DNA of 64,000 nt, taken from DATMNR01 sp963702765. Its GTDB lineage: Bacteria; Chloroflexota; Ktedonobacteria; Ktedonobacterales; Ktedonobacteraceae. The notes under the pieces are model-generated. The model saw only the letters and a list, made by a program, of their open reading frames with translations. It ran no database searches and was not told where the DNA came from. The DNA is taken from contig CAVPEB010000027.1 of assembly GCA_963702765.1 (NCBI GenBank), positions 215,132 to 279,131 of the forward strand, in the 5' to 3' direction. The position numbers were made by a program, and so were the translations under genes. This document shows, piece after piece, positions 8,281 to 16,822 of the stretch (within the stretch, counting starts at the first letter, position 1; each line of letters opens with the position of its first letter).

Positions 8281-11092
8281 ATGGCAGATCGTCTAGGACA
8301 GCAATTTGGGAATTATCGGCTGATTGCCTTGTTAGGGCAAGGGAGCTATGCTGAGGTGTATCTGGGACAGCATGTGCGGTTGGAACTGCAAGCTGCCATC
8401 AAGGTACTGCATGGGCACCTGTCCAGCAGTGAAGCCGACGCTTCCAGCAAGAGGCCCAAACGATGGAGCGGCTGACTCATCCCTCGATTGTGCGTGTATT
8501 CGATTTTGATGTGCAGGACGGCATCCCCTTTCTCATCATGGAGTATGCACCCAACGGCTCCTTGCGACAGCGTTATCCAGAGGGGAGCATCGTCTCTTTA
8601 CCTGAGATTATCCCCTCAATCAAGCAGGTGGCTGCAGCCTTACAGTATGCGCACGAGCAGAAGTACATTCATCGCGATGTCAAGCCGGAGAATATGCTGC
8701 TAGGGCGACAACAGGAAGTACTGCTCTCCGACTTTGGCCTGGCTGCCCTGGCGCGCAGCACCTCCTCACTCAGTACACAAGGAACCGTTGGCACAATTGC
8801 CTATATAGCCCCCGAGCAGATCGAGGGGCATCCACGGGCAGCGAGTGACCAGTATGCACTGGCTGTGGTGATCTACGAGTGGTTGTGCGGCGTGCGCCCA
8901 TTTGATGGCTCTGCCACCGAGGTGGTCGTCAAACAGTTAGGCGCGCCACCGCCACCATTGCGGGAGCATGTACCTACGATCTCAGCCGAAGTGGAGCAGG
9001 TGGTGCTACGAGCACTGGCAAAAGACCCCAAAGAACGATATGCTTCGGTGGCAGCCTTTGCGACTGAATTGGAGCGGGCCAGTCAACATGCCTCGTCTCA
9101 TCCAAGTCCACTTCCTATGGAACAGCCCTTCCCAGAACTATCGGCTAAGCAATCCTATAGTACTGTTGCGGTGGGTCAAGCCACTGGTGTCACAGAGGCA
9201 ACGCCTCCAGCCGAGCAGGCATCAGTGCCTGCTGAATTTGCCGTTTCATCGGACTCCTCGCAGTCGCCAAGGGAACGTTCCACACCACACAGCCTGGCTG
9301 CTGCCAGGACTTCGCCTGTAGGCGTACCACTCCTCCCACAGCCAGCAAAGCCCGTTCATCAAAGGGGCGTTTCTAGAATTACCGCTGGATTACTCATAGG
9401 GCTGGTCGTGCTGGTCATCGCAGGCACTCTCCTGGGCAGTGTGAGCCTGCTCGCCCACTTCGGTGTGATAGGCACACATAGCGTTGCTCTCACTCCTGCG
9501 GTGCGGGGAGGCACCTGGATTGACGATACTCATGACCCAGATTCACTCATTCCCAATGGTGGGAGCGACAGCGGCGGCATCGACCAGGCGCTGTACCTGC
9601 CGCTCTTCTATGAGGATGCGCAAGGCGTGATGCATCCTGGGGCGACACGCGAAATTCCCAGCGTGCAGAATGGCGGCATCAGTGCCGACGCTACCACCTG
9701 GACGTTTCGTCTGAGACCACGCCTTGTGTGGTCAGATGGAGTGCCCTACGATGCCCGCGACGTGGACTACACCTGGAAACTCTGGCTTAACCCCAAGTTC
9801 GGAGCCGCCTTTCCGAATGGTGCGACTGGCTTTGAGTTGATTCGATCGGCAGACGTTTCGGCAGATCACCTCACGATCAGTTTCCACCTCAAGCAAGCCT
9901 ATGCTGCGTTTCTCCAGTACTGGGTGGATGGCGACTTTGCTCCCCTGCCCGCGCACCACTTTAGCAGTATGGCGCCTGAGCAGATTCTCAAGTCGCCTGA
10001 CAACCTGAACCCCAGGGTCACCAGCGGCCCGTTCTTACTGGCTGAGAGCGTGCCAGGGGATCACTACACGGTGGTGCGCAACCCCAGGTTCTACCGTGCC
10101 AGCGAAGGGCTGCCCTACCTGGATAAGGTCGTGTTCCGCAGCGCCGAGCAGGATGCCAAACTCAAGGATGCACAGGCGGGAACCATTACTTCGGCCTGGT
10201 TCCTTGATGTGAGCATGGTGCCAGCATACCGGCGGCTCAGCGGCTATACGCTCGTCGGTTCTCCCACCAGTGCCACCTTCGAAGCAATGTGGTTCAACTT
10301 CCACAATACGATCCTGGCCACCCATCCTGAAGTGCGCCAAGCGATGGCGATGGCGATTGATCACCAGGCCTTGATCGATATGGCGCGTCAGGGATTCGCC
10401 ACGCAGTTGTGTACCGATCATCCCTCGGCTCTGCATCCGGGCTTTGAGTTGTATCCGTCCTGTCCAGTGTTTGATCTGGCGGTAGCCAATCAACTGCTCT
10501 CTGACAACGGCTGGATCAAAGGTCCGACGGCGTGCGCGACAGGGATGGACAACGCCTGGAGTTCGAGTACTCGACGAGTGTGACACTCAATGCCTGGCGC
10601 ATCGCTGGTGAAGCAATCATGCAACGCACCTTTAAGGAGATCGGTATCAAGCTCGATATCCATAACTATCCGAGCGGCACGTTCTTTGGCCCTTTCTTGC
10701 AAGGGGGGAAGGCGTCACCGTCCACGGGAGCCGTGGTTGGCAGATACGACATCGGCGAGTGGGCGTGGACCTTTGGCTATGACCCCGACGATTCCTCGTT
10801 GCTCTGGCAGCGAACAGTTCCCACCCAATGGGATCAAACGATACCTTCTACTGCAACCCTGCACTGGATGCGCTCTACAACAGGAACGGGCGACAGCGGA
10901 TCCGGGCGCACGGCAGCAGATCTTCCATCAGATCCACCAGTTCTATCTGAAGGAGTTGCCTTTCATCACTGCTCTACAGCCCGACAAACTTCTCGATCGT
11001 GCGCAAGGGGATGCACAACTACCAACCCAGCCCTTTTGCGAGCAGACACAATCAACATCTGGGAGTGGTGGTGTGACAACGGGAAGTGTTAG
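8281..11092 (+). pseudogene. Ser/Thr kinase fused to family-5 solute-binding protein, frameshifted
   Basis: The start ATG at 8281 has AGGAG upstream. Residues 1-265 form a Hanks-type kinase (LLGQGSYAEVYLG, Lys41, HRDVKPENMLLG, SDFGLAAL, IAPEQIEG). A Pro/Ser-rich linker, one transmembrane helix (TAGLLIGLVVLVIAGTLLG) and an extracellular SBP_bac_5 domain (GGTWIDDTHDPDSLIPNG, TWTFRLRPRLVWSDGVPY) follow. This domain normally binds peptides for ABC importers. Here it probably serves as the kinase's sensor. Frame is lost by a missing T near 8442 and a missing C near 10525, and by at least four more indels between 10830 and 11050. The final in-frame stretch WEWWCDNGKC ends at the TAG at 11090-11092. 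The cluster of indels at the 3' end looks like true decay or a bad assembly patch. Confidence 0.75.
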
Positions 11093-11128
11093 GTACCCAT
11101 TCATATGTTCATTTGCAATTATTTAATC

Positions 11129-11165
11129 CAGAGATCTTTCCCTGTCGGATAGGGAAAGATCTCTG
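11129..11165. terminator. Bidirectional hairpin between convergent genes
   Basis: Perfect 15-bp stem (CAGAGATCTTTCCCT / AGGGAAAGATCTCTG) with a seven-base loop GTCGGAT, lying between the convergent ends of the kinase-SBP gene (11092) and the stress protein (11169). No long T-run, but position and stem strength fit a shared terminator. Confidence 0.7.
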
Positions 11166-11168
11166 ATC

Positions 11169-11714
11169 TTATTCATCTTCAGGAGGAATAGTAGAACTAT
11201 AGGGTCTAAGTGGGGGTTCCGCGTTAAATTCGCTGTACCGGATCTGAGCATCCATTGCTCCATTGTTGCGCATAATGGCGATAACATCATCATATCCACT
11301 CTGTGCTTTTACCGTCACGATGGTATGGCCCTTTTCCAACTCGCGCTGGTAGTGGTGAGCCTCCTCTTCTGGCACGCCTATGCTTACCAGGGTGCCTATG
11401 ATACTGCCAGCCAAAGCGCCAATGCCAGCAGCGCCAAATGTTACCAGCAGGATACCGCCAGCTATAGCAGGGCCGAATCCCGGAATGAGGAGTGCGGCAG
11501 CCGCGCCTAATACGCCACCAATCACGCCTCCTTCGACAGCACCAGTTGTAGCACTTTTCATCGTATCAGCTTCTGGCTCAGTTGCACTGGCACGTACCAG
11601 AAAACCAATTTCGTTTTCACTATAACCGGCTTTTTTAAGTTCATCTATAGCATGCCTCGCCTGTTCAGAGTCGCGAAAGATGCCGACCGCGATGAAACCC
11701 TGTGTCATTGCCAT
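11169..11714 (-). CDS. YflT/GSP17M-like general stress membrane protein
   Basis: A 181-residue protein. An N-terminal alpha/beta domain (AVGIFRDSEQARHAIDELKKAGYSE, in pieces GIFRDSEQARHAIDELK) matches the heat-induced stress protein YflT / general stress protein 17M family. A glycine- and alanine-rich hairpin of two membrane helices follows (about residues 60-105, GVIGGVLGAAAALLIPGFG). A C-terminal domain (VPEEEAHHYQRELEKGHTIV) is typical of such proteins in soil bacteria. The function is unproven; members are usually induced by stress and sit in or near membranes. The gene is on the same strand as the cytidylate-kinase-like gene but 127 bases away. Confidence 0.75.
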   Translation of the reverse strand: MAMTQGFIAVGIFRDSEQARHAIDELKKAGYSENEIGFLVRASATEPEADTMKSATTGAVEGGVIGGVLGAAAALLIPGFGPAIAGGILLVTFGAAGIGALAGSIIGTLVSIGVPEEEAHHYQRELEKGHTIVTVKAQSGYDDVIAIMRNNGAMDAQIRYSEFNAEPPLRPYSSTIPPEDE

Positions 11715-11840
11715 ATATTTTCTCCTCTATAGCGTTTTTCAGTACGAATAGGTGTATGTTCGTGACAATTGTAGAATCTTTTGGCTCTTGCGCAAGCGCG
11801 ATAATTCATTGGAGCGATCATTTCAATAGCAAGAGGAGGA

Positions 11841-12584
11841 TTACTCTGCCCTTGGACGAAAATCTTCTGGTTTATCGGTGTAAGGTAGTACTCCTGCTGC
11901 GGGACCTAACTCGCCTGTTTTGACAGAAAGTTGCCCGGCTTTCTGCTGCAATGTGAGGGAAATGATCTCAACTGCGCTATCCAGGTTGAGAAAGGATGTG
12001 TTCAAGACGATGTCGTAAAGGTGTACATCTGCCGATTTTCGATGGTACGCCGTCTCAAGATGTTTCATCCGATCATGGTCTTTCATTTTGATGCGTGATT
12101 CGGCTGCGGCTTGATCTACCCCTTCACGCTGCATCACGTAGGCAACGCGTTTCTCAAAGGGCGCGATGATGCGAACATGCAAGACATCCCGCTGTTGCGC
12201 CAGGAGGACCTGGGAGCCTCGGCCTACAATTACGACGTGTCCTTGCGCAGCAGCTGCTGTGACGATCCTGCTCACGGTCTCAAGATACGTTTCTTCGTTT
12301 GAGAGCAACGCTTCTGGCGAAGCACCTGCCATGAAAGCTGGATCGAGAAATTGCATGTTGTTGAATGCTCGTGCGAGAAATCCTTCGCTACGCTCGTCAC
12401 GCGCTTCTGCTTCCTCGATACTGGTGCCCATCTCACGTGCGACACGCTCTACAATGTCGTGGTCGATTAATTGCCATCCCAGGTGCCTGGCAAGGCGGGT
12501 TGCAATTTCGCCTCCTCCGCTTCCATATTCGCGCGAGATGGTAAGAGCACGCATCTGATTGCTGGTTTTGTTATCCTGGTTCAT
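11841..12584 (-). CDS. Cytidylate kinase-like family protein
   Basis: A 247-residue P-loop protein of the cytidylate-kinase-like family. The ATG at 12584 is preceded by AGGAGG. The nucleotide-binding loop is SREYGSGGGEIATRLARHLG, the LID and core regions follow (VVIVGRGSQVLLAQQ, LHVRIIAPFEKRVAYVM), and there is an acidic and histidine-rich LID (MKDHDRMKHLETAY). Family members phosphorylate small substrates, and true CMP kinase activity is not established for this branch. A C-terminal tail of about 25 residues (GPAAGVLPYTDKPEDFRPRAE in part) is poorly conserved. It is monocistronic by spacing. Confidence 0.8.
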   Translation of the reverse strand: MNQDNKTSNQMRALTISREYGSGGGEIATRLARHLGWQLIDHDIVERVAREMGTSIEEAEARDERSEGFLARAFNNMQFLDPAFMAGASPEALLSNEETYLETVSRIVTAAAAQGHVVIVGRGSQVLLAQQRDVLHVRIIAPFEKRVAYVMQREGVDQAAAESRIKMKDHDRMKHLETAYHRKSADVHLYDIVLNTSFLNLDSAVEIISLTLQQKAGQLSVKTGELGPAAGVLPYTDKPEDFRPRAE

Positions 12585-13019
12585 GATCTCTACCTCCTGA
12601 TCTAATATATACACGAATTACTGTGACCAATCAGCGACGTCTCTCTTTCTTCATTGCATGAATGAATCACATCTCAATGCATAAGCCTGTCACGGTCTCG
12701 CAAGTTGCGAGGAGAGGAGGTCAGGACAGCGCAAGCACCAATACATCCTACATGAGCACGTGTAAACCACCAGGACAGCGCAAGCCGTCAGCGCGTATAG
12801 AACCACCACGACTGGAAGCTCCCTCATTGATTCCAACATTTTGCACTCTCAGGCCATCTAGCGAAGGAAGACGAATCAGCCGCCATTGTCATTCTGAACG
12901 TCAGTGAAGAATCTACGCGTTGGGCAACGGTGAGATTCTTCACTGACGTTCAGAATGACAGGAATGTGCTTGCCATTCCATCTGCATTCTTGTCAGTCGC
13001 TCTAAGAGATCGTGCAAGC
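12585..13019. other. Gene-free stretch with palindromic repeat
   Basis: No gene is supported. Weak plus-strand open frames here have no ribosome binding site and no recognisable domains. The right part holds a 72-bp palindromic repeat (12888-12959), described separately. The left part probably contains the promoter of the cytidylate-kinase-like gene. Confidence 0.5.
12888..12959. repeat. 73-bp palindromic repeat family, copy 1
   Basis: Inverted repeat with ends GTCATTCTGAACGTCAGTGA and TCACTGACGTTCAGAATGAC and a short centre containing ACGCGTTGGGCAACG. Copies at 28152-28224 and 43625-43698 share the GTCAT...ATGAC ends, the AGGATCT/AGATTCT inner arms and a similar centre. It carries no coding capacity, so it is MITE-like or REP-like. 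Confidence 0.8.
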
Positions 13020-13349
13020 TTACGCTGTAGCTGGTCCCTGGAACGCGAGGCCTCCAGCTTTGCGCATCGCCTCCATCGTCTCCTCAACGGTGAACAACCT
13101 GGTTGTATGGGATGCTTTGAGGTGCCCAGCGCTAGCTGCAGCTATCGAGATGGCTGTGGCAGTAGCGTCATCAGGGGCTTCGTAGAGTGCGACTCCATCG
13201 TACTTTCCAAAGCAGAAGTAGAAACCGATCAGCCGTCCACCACTCTTTTCTATCAGTTCACTGCTAGGTATACTGCGATCCTGGGGATTCTTCGCCATCG
13301 TTGCCAGAGCTTCTGCGGTATAAGCAAATTGGACCATGTAAAGCGCCAT
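13020..13349 (-). CDS. GYD domain protein
   Basis: A 109-residue protein. The ATG at 13349 is preceded by AAAGGAGG, which rejects the longer open frame to 13463. Sequence features match the GYD domain: MALYMVQFAYTAEALATMAK, GGRLIGFYFCFGKYDGVAL (the GxYD signature) and EAPDDATATAISIAA. GYD proteins are small dimeric alpha/beta-barrel proteins of unknown biochemistry, often near stress or oxidoreductase genes. No operon partner is evident. Confidence 0.8.
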   Translation of the reverse strand: MALYMVQFAYTAEALATMAKNPQDRSIPSSELIEKSGGRLIGFYFCFGKYDGVALYEAPDDATATAISIAAASAGHLKASHTTRLFTVEETMEAMRKAGGLAFQGPATA

Positions 13350-13750
13350 GATATTTGCCTCCTTTGTGTTGCTCCCCTTCTCGGATGGAGTAAGTCCGCA
13401 TGAAAAACAAATATGATGTGATTTGAGAGTATAGAGTTGCCAGCATTCTTCGTTCGTCAACATCTAGTGTTCTTTTACAGGAGCCGACACTCGCCTATCT
13501 CAACGATACCATCAATCAAGCTAGACAACAAGGTTGGGGATTCGCTGACAAGTTTTGATGATGAGTTGGAAGTAAGGACTGAGAAATTCGCTAGACTTCC
13601 AGCGTCGGGAACCAGAACAAGCATTTAAGTATGTATTGATTCATGCATGCGAGTAGAGATAATTGATCTAAGGATGACTTTTATCCGTACATTTCATATG
13701 GTGAAGAAGCGATTTCCCCACAGAAAGACAAGAAGAAAAGAGGGCATCTG
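13350..13750. other. Gene-free stretch between divergent genes
   Basis: About 400 bases between the GYD gene (minus) and the SnoaL-like gene (plus). It should hold promoters for both. Short open frames exist but lack ribosome binding sites and family resemblance. No strong hairpin was found. Confidence 0.4.
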
Positions 13751-14167
13751 ATGTCAGCAGAAGAGAACAAGAAGGTACAGCGACAGGTATTTGAGGCGTT
13801 GAATTGGAAGGATGCGAATGGAGCAGGCGAGTTGAGCGCACCGGAGTGCAAGTTCTACGGATTTGCTTCGCAGGCACTCGACCTGGATGACTATATACAG
13901 TTCACCAACGGGAGCTTCTCGATCTTCCCTGACTTACAGTTCACTATAGAAGACATGGTTGCTGAGGGCGACAAGGTGACTACACGCTTTACCGAGCATG
14001 GCACGCAACAGGGTGAAATGATGGGTGCTCCTGCGAGCGGCAAGCAGGTCACAGTGACAGGCATGAGTATCTCCCGTTTTGAGAACGGCAAGATTGTTGA
14101 GGTGTGGGGGGAGTTTGACCGCCTCGGCATGTTGCAGCAACTCGGACTGATTCCTAAGGTCGGATAG
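13751..14167 (+). CDS. SnoaL-like / ester cyclase family protein
   Basis: A 138-residue NTF2-fold protein with AAGAGGG upstream of the ATG. Family landmarks are the N-terminal helix (ENKKVQRQVFEALN), the central strand pair with FPDLQFTIEDMVAEGDKV and TTRFTEHGTQQGEMMG, and the closing GKIVEVWGEFDRLGMLQQLG. SnoaL-type proteins include polyketide cyclases, but most bacterial single-domain members have unknown substrates. The C-terminal motif is nearly the same as in the second SnoaL-like gene at 41508-41929, so the two are paralogues. It is followed at 150 bases by the sensor-like membrane gene. Confidence 0.8.
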   Translation: MSAEENKKVQRQVFEALNWKDANGAGELSAPECKFYGFASQALDLDDYIQFTNGSFSIFPDLQFTIEDMVAEGDKVTTRFTEHGTQQGEMMGAPASGKQVTVTGMSISRFENGKIVEVWGEFDRLGMLQQLGLIPKVG

Positions 14168-14320
14168 ATTAAACTTGAATTCTAGTGTTCGTGACACTTT
14201 CGTAACGATTTTGGGACGGCAGAATGATATGATATAGTCGAGGATGAGAGAAACCATCACATGAATTGTTGAGGCGTTCTCTGTCTCAATGATTTATCTA
14301 TCGCAGGCACGAGGAGCACA

Positions 14321-15678
14321 TTGAAGTTATCGCCGCCCGACACACCCTTGCAACCCATATCCTTGCGCACGTCTTCCGGGCGTATCTCGCGCCGATGGCT
14401 ACCCCTGGCACGCGGCGCATGGGTGGCGTGCGCGCTGCTGTTGCTGGCGAACTTCGTGGCCAGTATTCCCGCTTACTACCAGCTTATGCGTACCGTCTGC
14501 ACCTTGCCAAACCCCTCGAATTGTGCAACCGGACAACTCACGCCCGATACCGTTCAGGCCCTTGCCTACCTGCATCTCTCCTTGAGCAGTTATACCGCCT
14601 ACTTCGTCATCCTAGAAGTCGTGCTCTCGCTACTGCCCTGGGGCCTCGGACTGCTAATCTTCTGGCGAAAGTCCGATGAATGGATGGGCCTGTTCGTCTC
14701 GCTGCTGCTCGTGCTCTATGGTGGCACCGGTACCATCAACACGCTCCTAGGAGTCTGGGCTGGTACCCAGCCGCCTCAGCTGCTCTCCACCCTGTTTAAC
14801 CTCATTTCGGGTGCGGAATGGATTGGTCTGGGGGTCTTTCTCTTGACGTTCCCTACGGGACGATTTGTCCCACGCTGGTCCTGGCTCGTTCTCGCGTTCT
14901 GGATTATATCATTTGTATGGAACTCGCCCCCATCTTCCTTGACCCTGATCCAGGTACTGCAAGTCGTGGTATCTCTGGGGCTTTTGGGGGAACGCTTTTC
15001 ATCATGATCTACCGCTATGTGCGCGTCTTTGACGCTACCCAACGCCAGCAAGCCAAGTGGTTCGTCTATGCCGCTGTCATTTCCCTCTGCCTGCTGTTTA
15101 TTGGAACAGGACTTCCAGGCAGCATACCTGCTGACTTGCCGTACCAGTTGCTCTTTTCAATCATTATCCTGTTCTCATCAGTGATCTTTTACTTTGGTCT
15201 TGGGTTTGCGATTCTGCGCTACCGCTTATGGGACATCGATGTACTGATCAACCGTACACTGGTTTATCTCATGCTGACGATTTCGCTGGCTTTGATCTAT
15301 ATCGGTCTGGTGATCGGTCTCGGAGCACTGGTACGCCTGTTCACAGGGCAGCTTGCGCAATCTCCCATAGTCATTGTGATCTCGACCCTCGTCATTGCTG
15401 CGCTCTTCCAACCCTTACGTAAGCGCATCCAGGCCCTCATTGATCGGCGTTTCTACCGACGCAAGTATGATGCGGCCAAGACATTGGAAGCCTTTAGTGC
15501 CACCCTTCGGAATGAGGTGGATCTGGATCAGTTACGCGAAAACCTGCTCACGGTCGTCGAGGACACGATGGAGCCAGCACATGTGTCTTTGTGGTTGTGT
15601 CCAACTAGAACCGTCAGAAAGCCGCTGGAGGCCTGGAGCTGCAGGAGTGCTGCTCCAGAAGGTGACACAAAGGCGTAA
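14321..15678 (+). CDS. Multi-pass membrane sensor-like protein, one frameshift
   Basis: Starts at a TTG with GAGGAG six bases upstream. The frame breaks at the GGGGG run near 14985; adding one G joins 14321-15007 to the second open frame and gives about 452 codons. The protein has about eight to nine hydrophobic helices (WVACALLLLANFVASIPAYY, LEVVLSLLPWGLGLLIFW, GLFVSLLLVLYGG and others). A cytosolic linker DRRFYRRKYDAAKTLEAFSA and a short GAF-like beginning (LRNEVDLDQLRENLLTVVED) follow. This arrangement is the membrane-sensor half of histidine kinases or guanylate-cyclase-like sensors common in Chloroflexota. No kinase core is present, so it may be a truncated sensor or act with separate partners. 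Confidence 0.65.
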
Positions 15679-15748
15679 CCGGTATGTACGAGAGTGCATG
15701 GTTGAAGCAAGCGGACCTTTCTGGATGCAGAAGCCTAGAAGGGAACAG

Positions 15749-16135
15749 TTAGCGTATTTTTTCAGGAGCGATCTTTAGCAAGATACGCACCTGACCAGGC
15801 TTCCCATAGGGATACTCCTCCTGTCCAAGGTTGCGCTGAATGAGTTGCTTGAAGTGAACGTCGGCTCCTTCTTTTGTGATTTCTACAACGCGTCCACGAA
15901 TACTCGTTGCATGCTCCCAATGGGCCGGGTCTATGACACTGATCATGACCCGTGGATCGCGCTGGACATTGCGATGCTTTTGATGGCCTTCGACGGTGTT
16001 GATCAGAATGTACGTTCCATCGGTATCTATCCAGGTCTGCGTCATCTGCGGTGAGCCATCAGGCATGGTGGTCGCGAAAAAGCATATTACGCGCTTCTTC
16101 AGGAGTTGCTGGAGTTCGGCCGAAAGTTCAATCAT
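15749..16135 (-). CDS. PPOX-class F420/FMN-dependent oxidoreductase
   Basis: A 128-residue split-barrel flavin or F420-binding protein of the pyridoxamine-phosphate-oxidase superfamily. Visible landmarks are VICFFATTMPDGSPQMTQTW, ILINTVEGHQKHRNVQRDPR and VMISVIDPAHWEHATSIRGR, typical of the short PPOX class F420-dependent group (TIGR03618-like). Such enzymes use F420H2 or FMN to reduce small substrates, or bind heme and biliverdin; the substrate is unknown. A second, different PPOX-type gene lies at 37255-37689. Confidence 0.85.
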   Translation of the reverse strand: MIELSAELQQLLKKRVICFFATTMPDGSPQMTQTWIDTDGTYILINTVEGHQKHRNVQRDPRVMISVIDPAHWEHATSIRGRVVEITKEGADVHFKQLIQRNLGQEEYPYGKPGQVRILLKIAPEKIR

Positions 16136-16822
16136 GGATTACCCTTCTCTTTTTCTATAATATTTAGATGATATCTAGGACTTCATCGCCATCATCCGCC
16201 TGAAAAAAGGAACATAACTTCCTTCCATCTCGTTCAAGAGTATATCATGTAACAACAAGCAAGCGGTATTCTCAACATGATGGACCTGGTGAATTTTGTA
16301 CTACAAAAATGAGAGGATTGGAAGTTCCAACCCTCTCATGTGATATGTCAGATACCCCCGCTCGAAATCAGGGGGCTTGTGTCTAGTCTCGACCGCAACT
16401 CTGGTACCCCGCGAGGAGTGCCAGCTTTGGCTTCATCGACTGACACATCGGGCACTTCTGACAAGAGGCCCGTCCTTCTCCAGCATGCCGGACAAGGAGC
16501 GTTCTTCGTCGACCACGAGGGTTTTACCCAGGCATGGACGCGCTACGCCTGGAACCCGGCCACTCAGTTGTGAAGGAACCCGTAGGCAAACCGTCTCGCG
16601 TCTTCCGAACCAGAGTGCCTAAGCCTACATGGATCTCTTCTTTTTGTACGTACAAAAAACGGAAATGGAAGAAAGGAGAACGGAGATGTGCTTGCGCACA
16701 CAAGTCGCTTGTGCCTACGCACAACTGCTTGTCCCCATGTCCCCATGCGGACAAGAGGCCATTCCTCCCCCGCCTCTGCGTCGGGGGTTTCCTGGCCAAC
16801 TGTTATGAAACGAAGACGAAGC
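16136..16822. other. Gene-free stretch with insertion-sequence-like hairpins
   Basis: About 690 bases without a supported gene. It holds the IS605-type end at 16346-16375, an 18-base perfect palindrome TTTTTGTACGTACAAAAA (16641-16658), and a CCCCCG / CGGGGG hairpin at 16767-16787. That last hairpin lies about 35 bases past the stop of the minus-strand TPR gene and could also serve as its terminator. Minus-strand reading between the two GC hairpins gives only broken frames, so a decayed small transposon is possible but unproven. Confidence 0.4.
16346..16375 (-). repeat. IS200/IS605-like right-end hairpin, putative
   Basis: On the minus strand it reads AAGCCCCCTGATTTCGAGCG followed by GGGGTATCTGACA. 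A CCCCC/GGGGG stem followed by a TCTGACA-like tail is the form of the right-end hairpin that follows tnpB in many IS200/IS605 elements. No intact tnpA or tnpB is present next to it. Confidence 0.35.

Noticed and set aside
12930..13403. 157-residue plus-strand open frame
   Set aside because: It overlaps the GYD gene on the other strand and starts inside the palindromic repeat; GYD has a matching family and an AAAGGAGG site.
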